Assembly: GCF_900177345.1 (NCBI RefSeq)
Contig: NZ_FWZT01000002.1
Span: 372,001 to 436,000, forward strand
DNA length: 64,000 nt
Direction: 5' to 3'
Origin: Pseudobacteriovorax antillogorgiicola
GTDB taxonomy: Bacteria > Bdellovibrionota_B > Oligoflexia > Oligoflexales > Oligoflexaceae
Position numbers and translations under genes: made by a program. Shown here piece after piece: positions 18,327 to 27,481 of the stretch; position 1 is the stretch's first letter, and the number at the start of each line of letters is the position of its first letter. Under the pieces are notes generated by a model that saw nothing but the letters and a program-made list of their open reading frames with translations, made no database searches and had not been told where the DNA came from.

Positions 18327-20129
18327 TTAAAGCTCGTCTAAAAGTTCACGGGGAGCAGGCACTCGTTGCCTCAACAGGGCTTGGGCAAAGGTCTTGCCTT
18401 GGGCATCGATTCTTAGAGTTTTAGTACCGCCGCCGCCGAGAGATTGATCCAGCAAGAAGTTGAACCCATTCATATTCTTCAATGAATAGCGAGTTACCTT
18501 TCCAAAGCAAAGTTCTTGGAATAAGTCTTTTACCTTTTGTGCTGTGAGGTATCCATCTAAGAATTCGTAGATTTTCTCGCTTCGAGCCAGGACTCCAATA
18601 TTTGCAGAATCTCCTTTGTCGCCACTGCGAGCAAGGCAGAGCTTTCCTAGAGGAATCCAATCATCTTTTTGCTCGGCCAAGCTTTGGCCAATCGTTTGCT
18701 TGGGTGATTCTGCGACGAGGCAGTCCTCGACAGGAACGAATTCCCCTGTAGCAGTGTTGGTAACCTGCTTTTCTTCGCAAATTTGTCCGTCCTTGAGCAA
18801 GGCGATGTTGGGATGCACAATATCTTTTGGCATCAATGCAGGCCAGTAGCTAACTACCTTTTGCGCCCGTGGAACACCACCTAGCACGGCCACCCCGGGA
18901 GGTCCGGAAAGAATAAGAGATGGTACGAGTTTGCCGAAGATACGAATCGTCTTCTCATCCTTGGCCCGAACGCCTAGCCGGAGCAGGATCTCGTTGCCAT
19001 CTTCTTGTTGTACGAGGGATCGATGACAAGCGTTCCAACCAACATATTCTGTGGATCTCTCCTCGAAGTCCCCTTCTAGGCGATCCCACAGGATCTTGGC
19101 GAAGGTTTCAGCCTTAGCCCTAGCATTGGGGCCAGAGATGATAATGGAGCCAATAGCCTTAAATCCGTCTTCGTAGGCCATGGACACCTTGTAGAGAGGC
19201 GTGGGTGCCTCGCCGCGGATGCCGAAGACTTTAACCCGGTCTGGACCAGCTTGTTCGAGTTGAATGCTAGAGAAATCGGCGATCACATCGGGAGTGATAT
19301 AGGCTTTTGGGTTGCCCATCTCATAGAATAGCTGTTCGCGAACGGTATCGACTGAAACTAGACCGCCGGTGTTGCTATGCTTGGTGACAATAAAAGAACC
19401 ATCTTCAGAGGCTTCAACGATCGGAAAGCCGACTTTGTCAAAAGATGGTACCAAATGCCAATCTGTGAAGTTACCGCCAGTGGATTGGGTGCCACACTCC
19501 ATGATATGAGCGGCGACGATTCCATGGGCTAAGCGATCCCAGTCATCGAGAGCCCAGTCGAACTCATGTATCATAGCGGCCATGGTAATGCCCGTGTCGG
19601 TCACGCGACCAGTAATGATGATGTCGGGGTCCCACTTGAGAGCTTCCACCACGGGTGCTGCACCAAAATAGATATTGGCAGATTCTATGTCGTCTGCGAC
19701 TTCAGAGAAAGATTCTCCGGTTTCCATGTTGGTGAAGGCAACGCCGTCTTTGTGGAGATCGTTGATAGATGTAAGAATATCGTCGCCATAAACGATAGCT
19801 ATCTTGGGGCTTTCACCAAGCTCCTGCCCTAAAGCGTGAATGGCTTGCGCGCAGCTGAGAGGGTTGATCCCCCCCGCATTGGTGATGATTGTGGTTTTAT
19901 CTTGAAGCAGCTTCTTTAATATGGGCCTAAGCATACCGATAAAATCGCGCGCATACCCTAGGCTCTGATCTTTGGATTTTTGCTTCTGCATGATAGACAT
20001 GGTGATTTCTGCCAGGAAATCCATAGTGATATAATCGAGCTTACCGCCATTCACTTGGCGTTCTAGGGCTGTGGGGTCATCGCCCCAATAGCCGCCCGCA
20101 TTACCGATGCTAATGGTTTTACTACTCAT
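18327..20129 (-). CDS. AtuA-family (DUF1446) protein
   Basis: 600 residues. The N-terminal ISIGNAGGYWGDDPTALE and DYITMDFLAEITM, and the internal ITNAGGINPLSCA, are hallmarks of the acyclic terpene utilisation AtuA/DUF1446 family; the C-terminal part (LARSGDKGDSANIG) is also family-typical. These genes sit beside biotin-dependent carboxylases in leucine, isovalerate and citronellol operons; the molecular role is not well defined. Here it lies between the beta and alpha subunit genes of one carboxylase, supporting a role in the same pathway. No acyl-CoA dehydrogenase, hydratase or HMG-CoA lyase is in the window, so the rest of the pathway must be elsewhere. Confidence 0.88.
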   Translation of the reverse strand: MSSKTISIGNAGGYWGDDPTALERQVNGGKLDYITMDFLAEITMSIMQKQKSKDQSLGYARDFIGMLRPILKKLLQDKTTIITNAGGINPLSCAQAIHALGQELGESPKIAIVYGDDILTSINDLHKDGVAFTNMETGESFSEVADDIESANIYFGAAPVVEALKWDPDIIITGRVTDTGITMAAMIHEFDWALDDWDRLAHGIVAAHIMECGTQSTGGNFTDWHLVPSFDKVGFPIVEASEDGSFIVTKHSNTGGLVSVDTVREQLFYEMGNPKAYITPDVIADFSSIQLEQAGPDRVKVFGIRGEAPTPLYKVSMAYEDGFKAIGSIIISGPNARAKAETFAKILWDRLEGDFEERSTEYVGWNACHRSLVQQEDGNEILLRLGVRAKDEKTIRIFGKLVPSLILSGPPGVAVLGGVPRAQKVVSYWPALMPKDIVHPNIALLKDGQICEEKQVTNTATGEFVPVEDCLVAESPKQTIGQSLAEQKDDWIPLGKLCLARSGDKGDSANIGVLARSEKIYEFLDGYLTAQKVKDLFQELCFGKVTRYSLKNMNGFNFLLDQSLGGGGTKTLRIDAQGKTFAQALLRQRVPAPRELLDEL

Positions 20130-20155
20130 AATGTGTGCCCCTCTCTATTTTCAGG

Positions 20156-20180
20156 AGGAGTCCGAATCTTTCGAACTCCT
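20156..20180 (-). promoter_or_regulatory. Intercistronic hairpin before the AtuA-type gene
   Basis: AGGAGT/ACTCCT plus, after one mismatch, CGAA/TTCG: a 25-base stem-loop in the 80-base gap between the carboxylase beta gene and the AtuA-type gene. One arm lies about 27 bases before the start codon and contains a ribosome-site-like sequence. Possible processing or stability element; regulatory role unproven. Confidence 0.35.
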
Positions 20181-20209
20181 ATTTGTCGTTGAAGTGAACC
20201 GTGGTCAGT

Positions 20210-21814
20210 TTACATGCGGAAAATACCGTTTTTGGTATCTTGCCATGGATGATGTATGGTCGCGGCTAAAGCTCTTGCCAAAACTCGCCGGGTGTCCTTG
20301 GGATGAATGATGCCATCGTCCCAGAGTCTTGCGCTGGAGTAGTATGCGGAGCTTTCCTTTTCGTATTTGGCAAGGATTGGCTGGCGAATTTGATCGATAT
20401 CGTCCTCGCTCAGCTCTACACCTTTCTTGGCCATTTGTTGTTGCTTCACAGTAGCGAGAACATTGGCTGCTTGCTCTCCGCCCATCACAGAGATCTTGGC
20501 GTTGGGCCACATGAACAAGAAGTTGGGATCGTATGCGCGGCCACACATCCCATAGTTTCCTGCGCCGTAACTGCCGCCAACAATCAAGGTGATCTTAGGG
20601 ACGTTAGCGTTGGCGACTGCATGAACCAGCTTAGCGCCATCTTTGGCAATACCACCGTGCTCATACTTTTTACCTACGATGAAGCCCGTAATATTTTGTA
20701 GGAAAAGAAGAGGGATCTTTTCTTGGGTACACATCTCAATGAAGTGGGTGCCTTTCAGAGCGCTTTCTGAAAATAAGACCCCGTTGTTAGCGATGATGCC
20801 TACTGGCATCCCCTCAATATGCGCAAAGCCTGTGACCAAAGTCGTGCCGTAGTTGGGCTTAAACTCGAAAAGCTGCGAGCCATCAACAACCCGTGCAATC
20901 ACCTCACGGATGTCATAAGCCTTCTTAGGATCTTTGGGTACGACGCCCAATATTTCATCAGGGTGGTAGTGGGGTCGCTCAGGGTTCTTGATGGCAACAT
21001 GACTGGCTTTAGCCTTGCCGAAGTGAGCTACAATCTGTCGAACGATCTGCAAGGCATGTTCATCATTTTCTGCCATGTGATCGGCAACACCACTGATACT
21101 GGTGTGTACACGTGCTCCTCCTAATTCTTCGGCAGTAACATCTTCCCCTGTAGCTGCCTTTACAAGAGGTGGTCCGGCTAAAAATATTGTTCCGGTACCT
21201 TTTACAATCACACTTTGATCAGACATTGCCGGAATGTAAGCCCCTCCAGCAGTGCAAAAGCCATGGACAGCAGAGATTTGCTGTATGCCTTTGGCGCTCA
21301 TGCGGGCTTGATTATAAAAGATCCTGCCGAAGTCATCCTTATCTGGAAAAACTTCGTCTTGCATTGGCAGAAAAGCTCCACCTGAATCGACCAAGTAAAT
21401 GCAGGGCAAGTGATTCTTCTCTGCAATCTCTTGAGCTCTAAGATGCTTTTTCACAGTGATGGGAAAATAAGTCCCACCCTTGACCGAAGCGTCGTTGGCA
21501 ACGATCATGCAAGGGCGGTTATGAACGATACCGATGCCCGTGACGATTCCACCGCCGGGAACTGGCGTGTCGTACAACTCCTCTCCGGCAAGAGAAGATA
21601 AGGGGAGAAATTGACTATCAGGATCGATCAAAAGATCGATCCGTGCCTGCGCGCTGAGCTTGCCTTGTTTTTCAAGATAGTTCCGAGCTTTTTCACCACC
21701 GCCTTCGGCAGCGGTTTGAAGCTTTGTGATCAATTCTTCTGCCAGATGCTTATGGTGCTCAACGTTGTCTAAAAAGCCAGCGCTGGAGGTATCGAGTTTC
21801 GATTCAATTTTCAT
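20210..21814 (-). CDS. Acyl-CoA carboxylase beta subunit (carboxyltransferase)
   Basis: 534 residues from the ATG at 21814, which overlaps the exonuclease stop as ATGA. A start 13 codons further upstream is open but lies inside the exonuclease frame and lacks family resemblance. Both crotonase-like halves are present, with the oxyanion-hole glycines in [13 protein letters not shown] and [16 protein letters not shown]. The segment [14 protein letters not shown] is typical of methylcrotonyl- and geranyl-CoA carboxyltransferases. It moves the carboxyl group from biotin on the alpha subunit to the acyl-CoA. Choice between leucine and terpene substrates is not decided by the visible residues. Confidence 0.9.
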   Translation of the reverse strand: MKIESKLDTSSAGFLDNVEHHKHLAEELITKLQTAAEGGGEKARNYLEKQGKLSAQARIDLLIDPDSQFLPLSSLAGEELYDTPVPGGGIVTGIGIVHNRPCMIVANDASVKGGTYFPITVKKHLRAQEIAEKNHLPCIYLVDSGGAFLPMQDEVFPDKDDFGRIFYNQARMSAKGIQQISAVHGFCTAGGAYIPAMSDQSVIVKGTGTIFLAGPPLVKAATGEDVTAEELGGARVHTSISGVADHMAENDEHALQIVRQIVAHFGKAKASHVAIKNPERPHYHPDEILGVVPKDPKKAYDIREVIARVVDGSQLFEFKPNYGTTLVTGFAHIEGMPVGIIANNGVLFSESALKGTHFIEMCTQEKIPLLFLQNITGFIVGKKYEHGGIAKDGAKLVHAVANANVPKITLIVGGSYGAGNYGMCGRAYDPNFLFMWPNAKISVMGGEQAANVLATVKQQQMAKKGVELSEDDIDQIRQPILAKYEKESSAYYSSARLWDDGIIHPKDTRRVLARALAATIHHPWQDTKNGIFRM

Positions 21815-22503
21815 ATGTTTTGTCCTACCGCATAAGGTTCGAAGTCGTTCCAATATTCCAGGTGGGAGCCTTCGGATGAAAGGAAAGACTGCAGCACGGC
21901 ACTCGTTACCTTACAGTCACCAATGGAACGGTGACGCGCTTCGAAGCTTAGTTGGTAGTGCTGCGCTAAGGTATCGAGGTTCTTGCTTTCTAAATCTGGA
22001 AGTAGAGCCCGCGCAAGTTTCAAGGTACAAAAGGAAGGCCACTGGATTTGGTAGCCGAGCCTTTCACAGGTGTTGCGAAGGAAAGCCATATCGAATTCGG
22101 CATTGTGGGCGACTAGGATTGAGCCTTCGATGAATTTTAGAAATTTGGGTAGTTCGTCTTCGATGCTGGGTTGGTCCGCTAGCATCTCCTCTGTAATGCC
22201 AGTAATTTTAGACGCTGTTGTTGGCAGGGGAATATCTGGCTTGATGAGAGTCGAAAACTCGTCCACCGCCTTGCCATTTTCTACGACGAGGCCACCGATT
22301 TCAATGATCCGGTCTTTGTAACTGTCTAGGCCAGTGGTCTCAAAGTCGAATACCACCAGTCGGCAATCGCGAATCAGGCGATTGGTCGGAGCCCGATAGC
22401 GAAGGACCTTTTGCAAGAGCAGTTCGTGCTGACGCCCTGACGCTTCGTCGTCTTCGTTGGGAAAAAACACAGACTGAAACATCGAGTGTTGTAATAGTGA
22501 CAT
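21811..22503 (-). CDS. DEDDh 3'-5' exonuclease, DNA polymerase III epsilon type
   Basis: 230 residues. The four acidic residues and histidine of the DEDDh fold are visible: [10 protein letters not shown] (ExoI), [13 protein letters not shown] (ExoII), and [11 protein letters not shown] (ExoIII). The spacing matches epsilon/RNase T-like proofreading enzymes. It has a 45-residue N-terminal extension and no obvious polymerase-binding tail, so I do not call it dnaQ. It is the first gene of the carboxylase operon, joined by a 4-base overlap. A second exonuclease of this class lies at 61.8 kb. Confidence 0.85.
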   Translation of the reverse strand: MSLLQHSMFQSVFFPNEDDEASGRQHELLLQKVLRYRAPTNRLIRDCRLVVFDFETTGLDSYKDRIIEIGGLVVENGKAVDEFSTLIKPDIPLPTTASKITGITEEMLADQPSIEDELPKFLKFIEGSILVAHNAEFDMAFLRNTCERLGYQIQWPSFCTLKLARALLPDLESKNLDTLAQHYQLSFEARHRSIGDCKVTSAVLQSFLSSEGSHLEYWNDFEPYAVGQNI

Positions 22504-22697
22504 AGGACCGCCATTCCTGTTAACAAAATTCAGACATTTTTTAGCTTATTCCTACCCCCTCGGCAAGCAGCCAGCCTGATTATCACGTAGGAGTGACATT
22601 TGACCTCTCCCTTGCCCAGTGAAGGTTTTGCCATGGTGGGGATTTTGCTATAACCAAAGGTAGGATAATATCCCACAACATGATCACAGGAGAGCAT

Positions 22698-23711
22698 ATG
22701 CGGCTAGTTGCATGGGTTGTTGCTGTAGAGTTGGCGCTGTCATGGAATCAAGTAGGGTTTGCAGGAACCTTAGAACAGGTGAGAAAGCGGGGACAACTGC
22801 ACTGTGGAGTGAGTCAAGGCCTACCTGGTTTTTCTAGTCCTGATGCAAAAGGGCAGTGGCGTGGAATCGATGTTGAGTTTTGTCACGCTGTCGCATCAGC
22901 TGTTCTGGGCGACTCAGCCAAAGTTGTATTTAAGCCATTGTCGTCAAAGGAGCGTTTTACGGCTCTGCAGACAGGAAAGGTAGACCTTCTTTCCCGCAAT
23001 ACCACCTGGACCTTTGCCAGGGATAGCTCTTTGGGTCTCGACTGGGTGGGAGTGACTTATTATGACGGACAAGGGTTTATGGTCCGTAAGAGTCAAGGGA
23101 TCACATCGGTGAAGCAACTCAATGAGGTCACCATTTGTGCTAATATTAGCTCCACCACCGAGCTAAATATTGAAGACTACTTTAAGGGCAAAGGAAAAAA
23201 GTACAAACTGATGACTTTTGAAAAGACCGATGAAACCCTTAAAGCCTACGAGAGTGGTCGCTGCGATGCCTATTCAACGGATCAGTCAGGTCTCTATGCT
23301 CTACGACTCCTCTTGAAAACCCCTGAAGATCACAAGATCCTGCCGGAGATTATTTCTAAGGAGCCTCTTGGGCCTGTGGTTCGTCACGGTGACAACGAGT
23401 GGTCTGATGCGGTTCGCTGGACCCTATTTGTCATGTTAAATGCCGAAGAATTAGGCATCACCTCGAAAAATATCGATAGTAAGATGAAGGCGGCTAACTC
23501 AGCCACAGCACGTATGTTAGGCTTAGATGGCAAACTGGGGAGTCAGCTCAACTTAAAAAATGACTGGGCGTACCAGGTGATTCGGCAGGTCGGCAACTAT
23601 GAGGAGGTCTTCGAACGTAACCTTGGTCAGGATAGCCCCTTAAAGATTGCTCGGGGTCTCAATCGTCTCTGGATTGATGGTGGGCTGCACTACCCCATGC
23701 CAATTCGCTAA
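22698..23711 (+). CDS. Polar amino-acid ABC transporter substrate-binding protein (orphan)
   Basis: 337 residues from the ATG at 22698, which has AGGAG 7-8 bases upstream; an upstream in-frame ATG at 22680 adds 6 residues. The signal peptide ends near VGFAG. The mature chain has the AapJ/BztA-type pattern: LEQVRKRGQLHCGVSQGLPGF, then GQWRGIDVEFCHAVA, LLSRNTTWTF and CDAYSTDQSGL. These proteins bind general L-amino acids in the periplasm. No permease or ATPase gene is next to it in the window, so its transporter is elsewhere or it has a sensory role. Confidence 0.85.
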   Translation: MRLVAWVVAVELALSWNQVGFAGTLEQVRKRGQLHCGVSQGLPGFSSPDAKGQWRGIDVEFCHAVASAVLGDSAKVVFKPLSSKERFTALQTGKVDLLSRNTTWTFARDSSLGLDWVGVTYYDGQGFMVRKSQGITSVKQLNEVTICANISSTTELNIEDYFKGKGKKYKLMTFEKTDETLKAYESGRCDAYSTDQSGLYALRLLLKTPEDHKILPEIISKEPLGPVVRHGDNEWSDAVRWTLFVMLNAEELGITSKNIDSKMKAANSATARMLGLDGKLGSQLNLKNDWAYQVIRQVGNYEEVFERNLGQDSPLKIARGLNRLWIDGGLHYPMPIR

Positions 23712-23744
23712 AAAACTGAATCCAAAAGCAAGGACAAAGAGCTT

Positions 23745-24203
23745 ATGAATGTGAACGAAATTTTAGAAGGCCTGAAGGGCCGTGCCAGCGATCTGCTCAA
23801 GCAGCCAGATCAAGCGATGTCTTTTATCTCCAGAGTTCAGAGCAAGTACAGCCGGAAGTCGTTGCCTCGGTTTGCAGACTTTCGTGAAGACATGGAACTG
23901 GCATTAGGTATGATGAAGGACGTGATCAAGCGTCGCTATACGAAAGTTCCGTGGCAATCGCTACTGATTGTGGTAGGCGCTTTTATCTACTTTCTGAACC
24001 CATTTGATATCGTGCCGGACTTTATCCCTCTAAAAGGGCTTTTGGATGATGCTACGGTTCTAGTGTATGTTTTGAAAGCAGTTCACGATGACCTTGTAGA
24101 ATACGATCTCTGGCGCAAAGATAGCCAGAGGGCTGACATCACACCTGCACCTAGTAGGGACCCCGATGCAGAGGATGCTGAATGGCAAGACAGCTCCCAA
24201 TAA
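23745..24203 (+). CDS. YkvA-family (DUF1232) membrane protein
   Basis: 152 residues with the DUF1232 core: a hydrophobic segment near residues 68-85 (SLLIVVGAFIYFLNPFDIVPDFIPLKG), where the N-P-x-D-x-x-P-D-x-x-P pattern is diagnostic, followed by GLLDDATVLVYVLKAV. The N-terminal 60 residues are helical and charged; the C-terminus is acidic. Function is not established for the family. It starts 33 bases after the binding-protein gene and may be co-transcribed with it. Confidence 0.82.
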   Translation: MNVNEILEGLKGRASDLLKQPDQAMSFISRVQSKYSRKSLPRFADFREDMELALGMMKDVIKRRYTKVPWQSLLIVVGAFIYFLNPFDIVPDFIPLKGLLDDATVLVYVLKAVHDDLVEYDLWRKDSQRADITPAPSRDPDAEDAEWQDSSQ

Positions 24204-24205
24204 GG

Positions 24206-24338
24206 CACTAGTGCCTAGTCGATTTGAAGCCTCGGCGTTGTTGACTTTGTCACGCGCTCGTCACCGTACCCAGCACGTACTGTCTCCCCGTTCGCTCCTT
24301 GTCGCCGAGCCGAGAATTCAACTTGACTGGGTACTTAG
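24206..24338. repeat. Dispersed intergenic element, copy 1
   Basis: About 130 bases between a DUF1232 gene and panP. It matches 51017-51145 at roughly 85 % by hand alignment, including CACCGTA, CCAGCACGTACTGTCTC and AGAATTCAACTTG. The ends are imperfect inverted repeats: GTGCCTAG at 24211-24218 can pair with CTGGGTAC at 24327-24334 through two G-U wobbles, and GTACCCAG at 24266-24273 is a perfect complement of the same arm. No reading frame is conserved. It fits a non-autonomous mobile element or a structured intergenic element. Confidence 0.75.
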
Positions 24339-24346
24339 CTGTAACA

Positions 24347-25966
24347 CTAGGTTCCTGTCTTTGACCAAGACTCTCCTCGCATGAGCGTTCGTGCAATCTT
24401 GCGCTGCTCGTCAAGGATTTCGAGCAGATGCTTTTCTTTGGTCAAGGGGTTGGCGAGCACCACGCGGAACACATTGATGGTTTTACGGTCATATTTGACC
24501 GGCTGCAATGCGGTTCGTGATACAAAGTTTTTGCCCTTGTCACGCTGTTCTTTCTGAATGGTGACAGTCAACCGGTTGAGATGGTCGTTGAGTCTACGTT
24601 GCTCCTCGTAAGAGGCTGTGCCGAGAACTTTTTGAACGTTTTCAGGAACGTAGCGATAGGTTAGGATATTAAGTTCAGGTTTGGTAATCAGCTCAAAATC
24701 CGGAGCTTCTTGAATCATTTTTGCAAACAGTTGAGCTTTATCGATACCCATATCGATCAACATTTCGTAGCCGCGGCGCCCAATGATTCGAAACCCTGAA
24801 TGAACCAGCATGGCCATTCCAGGCCGTGAGCCCTCCAGGCTCTTCCGGCCTAAGTCACGGGAGCCTTTTCGAATGATGTACTCGGCGTGATGCTCGATAC
24901 AGGCCAGGTCACCCTTGTCCCTGAAAACGGCAAAGGCGGCACCCATCGGCACGTAGAGCTGCTTGTGAGCATCAAACGTTACTGAATCAGCGGTTTCTAT
25001 TCCTCTTAGCTTTGAGCGATGGGTGGAGGAAAACAGGGTAGGCCCGCCCCAAGCTGCGTCCACGTGAAAATGGATATCCTCGGCTTGGCACAAATCAGCG
25101 ATCTTAGATAGTGGGTCGACACTGCCGGTTTCTGTGGTGCCGGCGATGCCTACGATGGCGATGATTGCCTTATTTTCTTGCTTAAAGCGGAGTACCTGCT
25201 CTCTGAGAACATCAACTTGGATCTTGTTGCGGTCATCGGTGGGAATCGATATGAGATTGCGTTTGCCGATGCCTAGAAGGTTGGCAGCCTTGCTTAGCGA
25301 GTAATGGCCCCGTTGCGAGACCAGAATCACAGCACCGTCTTTTTCGTACTCTTGTAGAGCTGTGTGAAGGCCGTCCTCGGAAACTCCGGCGAAGTCTTTT
25401 CGTGGTGGAAAGCACTTGTTAAGAGCGACCCATAACGAAGTGATATTGGCGATTGTGCCGTTGGAGCAGAAAGTGCCTAGAGCTACTTCATGGTCTTGGG
25501 TATGTCTCTTATAGAACATGGTGCTGTTGCCGTAGATAAGGTGATGAACCATGCCAATCACCTGGCGCTCTAAAGGAGTAAAGGATTTAGACGTTTCTAT
25601 CTTTACCAGGTTCTGATTGAGAGCAATCATCATTTTCGACAGGGGCAGCATAAAGTAGGGCAAGGCAGAGGTCATATGGCCGACAAAGCGAGGGGAGGCT
25701 GTATGAACTGACTGAGAGACCACATTGTTGAGCAAGAACTCTGCTTGCTCGGAGACGAAAACTGGGTCTTCGGGCACCTTGAATTCACGAAACATCCTCT
25801 CAAGGTTGGCTGGCGTTGTTTCAGCCGAGACGATATGCTCCTTTAAAAATCCAAGAAGGTTTTCAGAGATTTTTTTTTCTATCTGACCCAGTGTGCTATC
25901 TTCACTTTCGGGGATTGTGAAGATTTTGTGTAGCGTCTCTAGGGTTACGTCTGGCTTCTGTGACAA
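24347..25966 (-). CDS. panP: Pyridoxal-dependent aspartate 1-decarboxylase PanP
   Basis: Group II PLP decarboxylase that makes beta-alanine from aspartate, replacing PanD in many gamma-proteobacteria and relatives. Diagnostic stretches are FVGHMTSALPYFMLPLSKMM, LVKIETSKSFTPLERQV, and the cofactor-lysine motif SVTFDAHKQLYVPMG; HVDAAWGG binds the cofactor ring. I use the TTG at 25966, 7 bases after GGGAAGG, giving 539 residues with an N-terminus like other PanP. Upstream in-frame starts at 26035 (ATG) and 26050 (TTG) add AT-rich, non-family sequence. Glutamate decarboxylase is the alternative call, less likely given these motifs. Confidence 0.87.
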   Translation of the reverse strand: MSQKPDVTLETLHKIFTIPESEDSTLGQIEKKISENLLGFLKEHIVSAETTPANLERMFREFKVPEDPVFVSEQAEFLLNNVVSQSVHTASPRFVGHMTSALPYFMLPLSKMMIALNQNLVKIETSKSFTPLERQVIGMVHHLIYGNSTMFYKRHTQDHEVALGTFCSNGTIANITSLWVALNKCFPPRKDFAGVSEDGLHTALQEYEKDGAVILVSQRGHYSLSKAANLLGIGKRNLISIPTDDRNKIQVDVLREQVLRFKQENKAIIAIVGIAGTTETGSVDPLSKIADLCQAEDIHFHVDAAWGGPTLFSSTHRSKLRGIETADSVTFDAHKQLYVPMGAAFAVFRDKGDLACIEHHAEYIIRKGSRDLGRKSLEGSRPGMAMLVHSGFRIIGRRGYEMLIDMGIDKAQLFAKMIQEAPDFELITKPELNILTYRYVPENVQKVLGTASYEEQRRLNDHLNRLTVTIQKEQRDKGKNFVSRTALQPVKYDRKTINVFRVVLANPLTKEKHLLEILDEQRKIARTLMRGESWSKTGT

Positions 25967-26105
25967 GATGCTACCTTCCCCAGTTATTTGGTAAAATTGA
26001 CGTAAAATAAGGTATTTGAAATAGCAATATTTCATATCCTTAGCAATCAATTCTGCGACGATATCGAGTCCGCCACAGTATCTTGTCGGCTAATTCTCAG
26101 ATTTT

Positions 26106-26540
26106 TCAAGAAAAGTGCTTGGGTAGTTCCTGGTAGTTATGCTGGCTTTCTAATTCTGCCAAGAGTTCTTCGAGGTCCTGAGACGGTTCCAAGAAGGTAA
26201 ATTGTAGTTGTAAGCCGTTGCCCTCTACATCACGTCGGCTCAGTTCGCCGCTAATCAGCGGTGTTGGAAGATGATCGTGCTCAGGCTCCAACTGGATCCC
26301 GTAGCGGTCGTCTAGGCGAAAAATGAAGGCCAAGTCATCGAAAGTAAAGTGCTTTTCGAATGCCTTACGGTCTATCCCAGCGCGAATCCACTGCTTGTTG
26401 ATCTCAATCCCATAAAGGCTGAGTACCAGCTTCCACGGCTCACAAGGCACAATCATGCGGACCTTGCCATGAAATGGAAAGGTTTTATAGGTGCTGGGTT
26501 CTTCGCTGTACCATGGGCTATGCCTTGGTGTCGTGTCCAT
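26106..26540 (-). CDS. Hypothetical protein
   Basis: 144 residues from the ATG at 26540, with GGAA upstream; a TTG 8 codons further back is open but has no ribosome site. The chain is soluble, without signal peptide or cysteine motif, with a central basic/aromatic part (KQWIRAGIDRKAFEKHF) and an acidic C-terminus (EPSQDLEELLAELESQ). I recognise no family. It lies upstream of panP on the same strand, separated by about 140 bases. Confidence 0.5.
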   Translation of the reverse strand: MDTTPRHSPWYSEEPSTYKTFPFHGKVRMIVPCEPWKLVLSLYGIEINKQWIRAGIDRKAFEKHFTFDDLAFIFRLDDRYGIQLEPEHDHLPTPLISGELSRRDVEGNGLQLQFTFLEPSQDLEELLAELESQHNYQELPKHFS

Positions 26541-26679
26541 TAGGGTTCCGGCAGATCGAGTCAACGTAAGTGTGCCAGCATATGCCTCATGACCGGTTGA
26601 CGCAAGGCTTTTTTAGGGATTGCTTCGCAGATCCTCGGGTGTCTGCTACTATGGAGCTAGTTTCTGTAAGGGAGATATC

Positions 26680-27348
26680 ATGACACATTATTCCTCGGTT
26701 TTTCTAGTGGTAGCGTTCATGCTTCTTCCACAAAATGGCCTGTCGGGAACGAAGCTCCCTCTTCGCCAGAGCGTCCTGGAGGAAGCCGACCGCATCCTAA
26801 ATCTTGCTAATGTGTCCTATGTTTACGGCGGCAAGCAATTGGGCCACTCTTCTCATTGCGATGCTTGCACTAGCTGTTTATCTGAAAAAGTGCCTCAAAA
26901 GAACCGTCGCTTGGAAGTCTGCCCGGTTTGCCGGAGCTGTAGTTTGGATTGCTCACACTTTGTCTCACTTGTTTTTACCCAGGCAGGCTTGCGTGCTCCC
27001 TACCTTACAACCAGTCAGATGCGTGATTTACCGACGGATACCTTGCGGCGAAGGTATGGCTGGGTGAATCTTGGCAATCGCGCCTCTCGGGCATTGCCGG
27101 GGGATTTGTTAGTCTATCCTGGTCACGTGGTCATCGTGGAGAAGGTCATCAAACCTGGGACTGGTCATGTGGTCCATGCAACGTCGGGTAAGGAGGTCCG
27201 TGGCCCAGGTCAGGGAATCCAAAGGCAAACCCTCGTGACGTTTAAAACTTACAAGGGCCCTCTGCAGAAAGTGCTACGCCATGAGAGTTTGTTAAAAGAA
27301 CTTCGGCGAACACTCTCTCCGAAATACGGTGTCCGCTCGAAGCTATAG
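26680..27348 (+). CDS. Secreted NlpC/P60-like hydrolase with two CxxCxxC motifs
   Basis: 222 residues from the ATG at 26680 (GGGAGA upstream); the open frame reaches back to 26620. A signal peptide ends near NGLSG. The NlpC/P60 fold is indicated by catalytic Cys91 in LDCSHFVSLVF, the histidine in PGDLLVYPGHVVIVEKV, and HVVHATSG; it would cut peptidoglycan stem peptides or related amides in the periplasm. Just before the catalytic cysteine, residues 60-66 (CDACTSC) and 81-87 (CPVCRSC) form two CxxCxxC motifs, not a normal feature of the family, suggesting a metal or Fe-S site or a disulfide knot. Confidence 0.78.
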   Translation: MTHYSSVFLVVAFMLLPQNGLSGTKLPLRQSVLEEADRILNLANVSYVYGGKQLGHSSHCDACTSCLSEKVPQKNRRLEVCPVCRSCSLDCSHFVSLVFTQAGLRAPYLTTSQMRDLPTDTLRRRYGWVNLGNRASRALPGDLLVYPGHVVIVEKVIKPGTGHVVHATSGKEVRGPGQGIQRQTLVTFKTYKGPLQKVLRHESLLKELRRTLSPKYGVRSKL

Positions 27349-27405
27349 ATCCTGTTCACCATTGGGATAGCTCCACAGTCCTTGCCAAAATGCCGAGACA
27401 TTTCC

Positions 27406-27434
27406 TTGCGGGCTGAACTAAGATTTCGTATAAA
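27406..27434 (+). promoter_or_regulatory. Sigma-70 type promoter for efp
   Basis: TTGCGG at 27406-27411 and TATAAA at 27429-27434, separated by exactly 17 bases and lying about 50 bases before the efp start codon. Confidence 0.55.
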
Positions 27435-27481
27435 ACCCTTCTTAATACGGAACCAACTAATAGTTCTTTAGGATATGATCT

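Noticed and set aside
24206-24338. The repeat as a tRNA gene or CRISPR remnant.
   Set aside because: No tRNA arms (T-psi-C loop, acceptor) and no regularly spaced short repeats can be seen.
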